Source: Sphingomonas vulcanisoli (GTDB lineage: Bacteria > Pseudomonadota > Alphaproteobacteria > Sphingomonadales > Sphingomonadaceae). Taken from it: a stretch of 64,000 bases of DNA. The stretch spans positions 368,001 through 432,000 of the forward strand of contig NZ_JAAOZC010000002.1 in NCBI RefSeq assembly GCF_011761305.1, written 5' to 3'. This document shows, one piece after another, positions 60,138-64,000 of the stretch (the stretch's first letter is position 1; each line of letters starts with the position of its first letter). The notes below the pieces were generated by a model. It was not told the DNA's origin, made no database searches, and worked only from the letters and a program-made list of their open reading frames with translations. The position numbers were made by a program, and so were the translations under genes.

Positions 60138-61066
60138 CCAAGGTGTTCATCGATGGCGGCGCCGGCACCACCGGGCTGGAAATCCGCGAGCGGCTGGCGG
60201 GACGCGGCGACATAACGCTCATCCAGCTGCCCGAAGAGCGGCGCAAGGACGCAGCCGCGCGCGCCGAGGCGCTCAACGCCGCCGATGTCGTCATCCTCTG
60301 CCTGCCCGATGACGCGGCGCGCGAGGCGGTGGCGCTGATCGAGAACGATCATACCCGGGTGATCGACGCCTCCACCGCGCACCGCACCGCGCCGGGCTGG
60401 GTTTACGGTTTTCCCGAGCTGGAGCCGGGCGGGCGTGAGGCGGTCAGCAGCGCCCGGCGGGTCTCGAACCCCGGCTGCTATCCCACCGGCTTCCTCGCGC
60501 TGGTGCGGCCGGTGGTGCGTGAAGGGCTGCTCCAGCCCGAGGCCTTGCTCTCGGTCAACGCCGTTTCGGGTTACTCGGGCGGTGGCAAAGGGCTGATCGC
60601 GCGCTACGAAGACAAAGAGGATCCCGATCATACCGAGACCGCGTTCCGCGCCTATGGCCTCGGCCTCGGCCACAAGCATGTCATGGAAATGCAGGCGCAT
60701 TCCGGTCTCGCGCATGCGCCGATCTTCTTCCCCTCGGTGGTGAATACCTATCGGGGAATGATCACGGAAGTGCCGATCCACCTGTCGCAGGCAGGCGGCA
60801 GCGTTGCCGCGCTGCGCGATTGCCTGATCGCCGCTTACGAGGGTGCGACGACCGTGACGGTCAATGCGGACACGCACGCCGAGCTGTTCGTCGAACGGCA
60901 GGCGGGCACCGATCGGCTGGAGCTGTTCGTGTTCGGCGACGATCGCCATGGCCAAGCCCGGCTGATCGCGGCGCTCGACAATCTCGGCAAGGGCGCCGCC
61001 GGCGCGGCGGTGCAGAGCCTCAACCTGATGGCGGGCCTGCCCGAGAATGCGGGGCTGCGGCTTTAG
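60134..61066 (+). CDS. argC: N-acetyl-gamma-glutamyl-phosphate reductase, type 2
   Basis: A 310-residue NADP-dependent enzyme of arginine biosynthesis. N-terminal FIDGGAGTTGLEIRERL, the catalytic Cys in SNPGCYPTGF, then NAVSGYSGGGKGLIARYED and GLGHKHVMEMQAH. The short form with GGAGTTG is the type 2 ArgC of alphaproteobacteria. It reduces N-acetylglutamyl phosphate to the semialdehyde. Confidence 0.95.
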   Translation: MTKVFIDGGAGTTGLEIRERLAGRGDITLIQLPEERRKDAAARAEALNAADVVILCLPDDAAREAVALIENDHTRVIDASTAHRTAPGWVYGFPELEPGGREAVSSARRVSNPGCYPTGFLALVRPVVREGLLQPEALLSVNAVSGYSGGGKGLIARYEDKEDPDHTETAFRAYGLGLGHKHVMEMQAHSGLAHAPIFFPSVVNTYRGMITEVPIHLSQAGGSVAALRDCLIAAYEGATTVTVNADTHAELFVERQAGTDRLELFVFGDDRHGQARLIAALDNLGKGAAGAAVQSLNLMAGLPENAGLRL

Positions 61067-62172
61067 TCGGTGCCCATCCAGACGATGAAGCTGAGGAACA
61101 GCGACAGCGTGATCGACGTAATGATCAGCAGCGCCAACGTCCGCCATGCGGCACCGAACCACCCGAGCAGGTAGGCGCCCTTGAGCTGCCGATACATGTG
61201 GACCGGCGGCACGAATATGGCGGTGAGCGCGATAAGCGCACTCGGCACGCCGATCGCGCCCGCCAGCACCAGCACGACCACCCCAAGACTCATGAAGCTC
61301 AGCGAATAGATCGAAAAGATGGCGTGATCGTAAAGCCCGACATCGCGGCGGAGGCAAAACAGCAGCCAGATGAAGGGCAGCGAGATCGGAATCAGCGCCC
61401 AGCTATATTTATAGCCATAGCTCTTGAGCTTGTAGGCGGCGAGCTCGGGGTTCCTGGCGGCGTGGCTGACCAGTCGATCGAACCAGCCGAGGCCGGTATC
61501 GAACCCATTCTGAGATAGCCGCTCGCGGGAGATATCGACCTCCTTATCATGGCCATCCGTCGTATGAACGACTGCCCGGGCTTTCCGGGGAATCTGCAGC
61601 GCCGACAGATCCTGCTGCGCGGAGGCGATCTTGGCATCGATTCCGGCGCGGGATCCGCCGGCCGCGGGCAATGCCGCACGCGCGGCCTGAAGCGCCGCGA
61701 TCCTGGTTTGGAGATTGCTGCGCTCGACAGCGAGCTGGGACGAGCTCGTCACCTTGGTCCGGAGCGACTCACCAGGATCCACCCCGATATTCGAGACGAC
61801 CGCGAACATCAGGAAGACCGAGAACAGGAACAGCGCCATCGGCGAAACGAACTTGGCCCGCTCGCCATGGACATAGCGCCGCGTCAGCTCGCCCGGCTGC
61901 CGGCCGAGCATCGGCAGCGTCTTCCAGATCTTGCCTTCGAAGTGGAAGACGCCATGCGAGATATCGTGAACCAGCGCGCCCAGCGAGCGGTGGACATGCC
62001 CCGCCTGGCCGCAGGCATGGCAATATTCGCCGACGCGCATCGTGCCGCAATTGGCGCAAGGCTCGTTGAGAGGGTGGCCCACCGCGGGCTGGCCGCTCCG
62101 CGCACGGTCGATTTCGCGTGCCAGCAACCCCGCCGCCGCCATGTCTCCCAAGCTTTCCCCACTCTCGCCCAT
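61063..62172 (-). CDS. DUF3667 family membrane protein
   Basis: A 369-residue protein. N-terminal zinc-ribbon-like part (CANCGTMRVGEYCHACGQAG) is followed by HRSLGALVHDISHGVFHFEG and LTRRYVHGERAKFVSPMALF, typical of DUF3667. Several TM helices follow, with a coiled coil (ERSNLQTRIAALQAARAALP) between the first and the rest. Function unknown. Start chosen at the ATG after the tRNA-Gln gene; longer frames would run through the tRNA. Converges with argC, ends overlap by 4 bases. Confidence 0.85.
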   Translation of the reverse strand: MGESGESLGDMAAAGLLAREIDRARSGQPAVGHPLNEPCANCGTMRVGEYCHACGQAGHVHRSLGALVHDISHGVFHFEGKIWKTLPMLGRQPGELTRRYVHGERAKFVSPMALFLFSVFLMFAVVSNIGVDPGESLRTKVTSSSQLAVERSNLQTRIAALQAARAALPAAGGSRAGIDAKIASAQQDLSALQIPRKARAVVHTTDGHDKEVDISRERLSQNGFDTGLGWFDRLVSHAARNPELAAYKLKSYGYKYSWALIPISLPFIWLLFCLRRDVGLYDHAIFSIYSLSFMSLGVVVLVLAGAIGVPSALIALTAIFVPPVHMYRQLKGAYLLGWFGAAWRTLALLIITSITLSLFLSFIVWMGTD

Positions 62173-62253
62173 TGCGGCGCACCATGACGCGCCCGAAATG
62201 CTCCGTCGAGAGGGAAGCTGAATCGGTACGGGTCTTTTGCGGTAGGTAATCGC

Positions 62254-62327
62254 TGGATGCCCCGTGAGGATTCGAACCTCAATTAACGGAGTCAGAGTCC
62301 GTGGTCTTACCTTTAGACGACAGGGCA
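62254..62327 (-). tRNA. tRNA-Gln (anticodon CTG)
   Basis: A 74-nt cloverleaf with encoded CCA: acceptor TGCCCTG/CGGGGCA (one U-G pair), anticodon arm ACGGA-CTCTGAC-TCCGT with CTG, and T-arm GTGAGG read on the plus strand. Flanked by the DUF3667 gene and ppx; no att-like duplicate is evident. Confidence 0.93.
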
Positions 62328-62480
62328 ATGCGCGAAGGCGCGCGAAATAGGCGGGGCGCAGCGGCCTGTCAACGCGGGGACGTTACCCGATCGCACCCCT
62401 TGCCCCCTCCGGTCGCTCCGCTTACGCTCATTGCCAAGTCCCGGAGGCGATTGCCGATCCGGAGAATAGAAGAGTGATCC

Positions 62481-63542
62481 ATGGGCGAGCGGAAGCGCCA
62501 GGATGCGGCCCGCTTCGGGGCCGCGCCTGCTGCCGGGAATGCGCCGGCGATTGAAACCAAGCGCCCCCGGCGGGGCGATCAGCCGCGGCGAATTTATGCC
62601 GCGCTGGATCTCGGCACCAACAATTGCCGGCTGCTGATCGCGCGGCCCGAGGGTGACGGCTTCGTCGTCGTCGATGCCTTTTCGCGGATCGTACGGCTGG
62701 GCGAGGGTCTGGCCGCCTCGGGGCAGTTGAGCGATGCGGCGATGGACCGCGCGGTGGCCGCGCTGGCGATATGCGCGGAGAAGCTGCGGCGGCGCAACGT
62801 CACGCTGGTCCGTTCGGTCGCCACCGAAGCCTGCCGCCGCGCCATCAACGGCCAGGCCTTTATCGATCGCGTCGCCAACGAAACCGGCATCCGGCTGGAG
62901 ATCATCACCGCCGAACAGGAAGCGCGGCTGGCAGTTACCGGCTGCCAGGCGCTGCTGGAGCCGGGCGACGATCCCGCTTTGGTGTTCGATATCGGCGGCG
63001 GATCGACTGAGCTTGTCCTGCTCGACGGGCTCGCCCGTGAGGGCGCGGTGCGCGATTGGTATAGCGCGCCCTGGGGTGTCGTCTCGCTCTCCGAGAGCGA
63101 ACCGCACATCGGCGGCAGCGAGGCGGAACTGCGGGCCGCTTATGCGCGGATGGTGACGCGCGTCGCCGATGCCTTCGCCCCCTTCGCCGAGCGGCTGAGG
63201 AGCGCCGGGATGGGCCCTGGCCGCCTGCTCGGCACGTCCGGCACGGTGACAACGCTGGCCAGCCTCCACCTCGATCTGCCGGCCTATGATCGCAGCAAGG
63301 TAGACGGGTTGATCGTCCCCGCCGCCGCGATGCGCGCGATCAGCCTGCGGCTTTCGGGAATGACCGTTAGCGAGCGCGCGAAGCTCGCCTGCATCGGGCG
63401 CGAGCGGGCCGATCTTGTGGTCGCGGGCTGCGCGATCCTCGACGTCATCCTCGATCTGTGGCCGGCCGAGCGTCTGGGCGTCGCCGATCGCGGCATCCGC
63501 GAGGGCATATTGCGCGGACTGATCGCATCGGACGCGCATTGA
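62481..63542 (+). CDS. ppx: Ppx/GppA family phosphatase (exopolyphosphatase)
   Basis: A 353-residue actin/Hsp70-fold phosphatase. Motifs: YAALDLGTNNCRLLIARP, TEACRRAINGQAF, the Glu base in IITAEQEARLAV, LVFDIGGGSTELVLL, and LLGTSGTVTTLASL. It hydrolyses polyphosphate or pppGpp. The N-terminal 35 residues are an extra basic extension. Orphan here; tatB follows after 75 bases. Confidence 0.92.
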   Translation: MGERKRQDAARFGAAPAAGNAPAIETKRPRRGDQPRRIYAALDLGTNNCRLLIARPEGDGFVVVDAFSRIVRLGEGLAASGQLSDAAMDRAVAALAICAEKLRRRNVTLVRSVATEACRRAINGQAFIDRVANETGIRLEIITAEQEARLAVTGCQALLEPGDDPALVFDIGGGSTELVLLDGLAREGAVRDWYSAPWGVVSLSESEPHIGGSEAELRAAYARMVTRVADAFAPFAERLRSAGMGPGRLLGTSGTVTTLASLHLDLPAYDRSKVDGLIVPAAAMRAISLRLSGMTVSERAKLACIGRERADLVVAGCAILDVILDLWPAERLGVADRGIREGILRGLIASDAH

Positions 63543-63617
63543 GCCTGCTCGCGCCAACTCCAGCGATGCCCAACTCCACCGATGCAATGCGCGTAAAAGC
63601 GCTCTAAGGCCCTTTCC

Positions 63618-63998
63618 ATGTTCGGCATCGAACCTTCGGAATATCTCCTCGTGGCGATCGTGGCGCTGGTCGTGATCGGGCCCAAGGATCTGCCGCGGGT
63701 GATGCGGATCGTCGGCCAGTGGGTGGGGCGCGCGCGCGGCATGGCGCGGCATTTCCGCGCCGGCTTCGACGAGATGGTCCGCCAGTCCGAGATGGAGGAG
63801 ATGGAGAAGCGCTGGAAGGAAGAGAATGAGCGGATCATGCGCGAGCATCCGCCGGTCGCGGCTCCAGCCGAAGAAGCCAACGATGCGCATTATGCGATGC
63901 TCGCAACCTCGGCCGAGCCCGAGATGAAGCCCGCGCTGCCAGCGCCCGAAGCCGATCCCCAACTCCCGCTTCCCGAGCCCGAGAAACCCCAATCGTGA
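63618..63998 (+). CDS. tatB: Sec-independent translocase subunit TatB
   Basis: A 126-residue TatB. Short periplasmic start, one TM helix (SEYLLVAIVALVVIGPKDLP with the Glu and the GP-hinge), an amphipathic helix (RVMRIVGQWVGRARGMARHF) and a charged, then Pro/Glu-rich tail. TatB binds twin-arginine signals with TatC. tatC is probably just beyond the window; no tatA lies directly upstream. Confidence 0.93.
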   Translation: MFGIEPSEYLLVAIVALVVIGPKDLPRVMRIVGQWVGRARGMARHFRAGFDEMVRQSEMEEMEKRWKEENERIMREHPPVAAPAEEANDAHYAMLATSAEPEMKPALPAPEADPQLPLPEPEKPQS

Positions 63999-64000
63999 GC

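Noticed and set aside
62313-63992. 559-codon frame antisense to ppx and tatB
   Set aside because: Both plus-strand genes are certain; antisense shadow.

Overview
The window looks like a chromosomal segment of a sphingomonad alphaproteobacterium (order Sphingomonadales). Evidence: GC-rich coding, two large TonB-dependent receptors beside catabolic genes, a PEPxxWA-CTERM protein, a ferulate pathway built on an NDP-forming CoA ligase (the Sphingobium SYK-6 type), an mreB-mreC-mreD-mrdA-rodA block and mutL. Names come from reading the proteins; no database search was possible.

Layout. (1) 1-709: 3' part of a Fic-domain gene. (2) 1079-9438: a first catabolic island with a TonB receptor, di-heme cytochrome and OmpA-like operon, a LacI-family regulator, a cytochrome P450 and an ACS-type MFS transporter. 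Three near-identical LacI-type operators (TGCAAGCGCTTGCA and variants) lie before the receptor, the P450 and the transporter, so these probably form one regulon. (3) 9484-16557: a ferulate/hydroxycinnamate module with a MarR regulator (FerC-like), an AAHS-type aromatic acid transporter, an aryl-aldehyde dehydrogenase, a DUF3237 protein, feruloyl-CoA hydratase/lyase and feruloyl-CoA synthetase. (4) 16767-29134: a quinate/shikimate module with type II dehydroquinase, an NAD-type quinate/shikimate dehydrogenase, a TonB receptor, a TetR regulator, two secreted esterases, a secreted beta-propeller, two-domain 3-dehydroshikimate dehydratase (QuiC1 type) and an MFS transporter. A quasi-palindrome (ACGAAC-NN-GTTCGT) occurs at the three promoters of this module. 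Modules 3 and 4 together can be read as a route for hydroxycinnamoyl-quinate esters such as chlorogenate: the ester is cut outside the cytoplasm, the acid goes through FerA/FerB/aldehyde dehydrogenase, the quinate goes to protocatechuate.

(5) 29148-46153: a decayed island at tRNA-Lys(CTT). Two 47-bp copies of the tRNA 3' end (30211, 39127) plus the functional tRNA (46078-46153) mark at least two tandem elements. Cargo is toxin-antitoxin and defence genes: HipBA, a broken AbiJ-like gene, a ribbon-helix-helix/RhuM pair, zeta toxin with partner, a DNA methylase with a convergent HNH nuclease, and an integrase joined by deletion to the C-terminal half of a zinc-hook AAA ATPase. One integrase is full length, one is truncated, one carries three lesions. 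Two integrases share a conserved leader.

(6) 46251-63998: core genes. rodA, mrdA, mreD, mreC and mreB on the minus strand, divergent mutL, small proteins, a serine hydrolase, leucyl aminopeptidase, a MarR regulator, an NlpC/P60 protein, argC, a DUF3667 protein, tRNA-Gln(CTG), ppx and tatB. Several extragenic palindromic repeats occur here, one set inside the mutL coding sequence.
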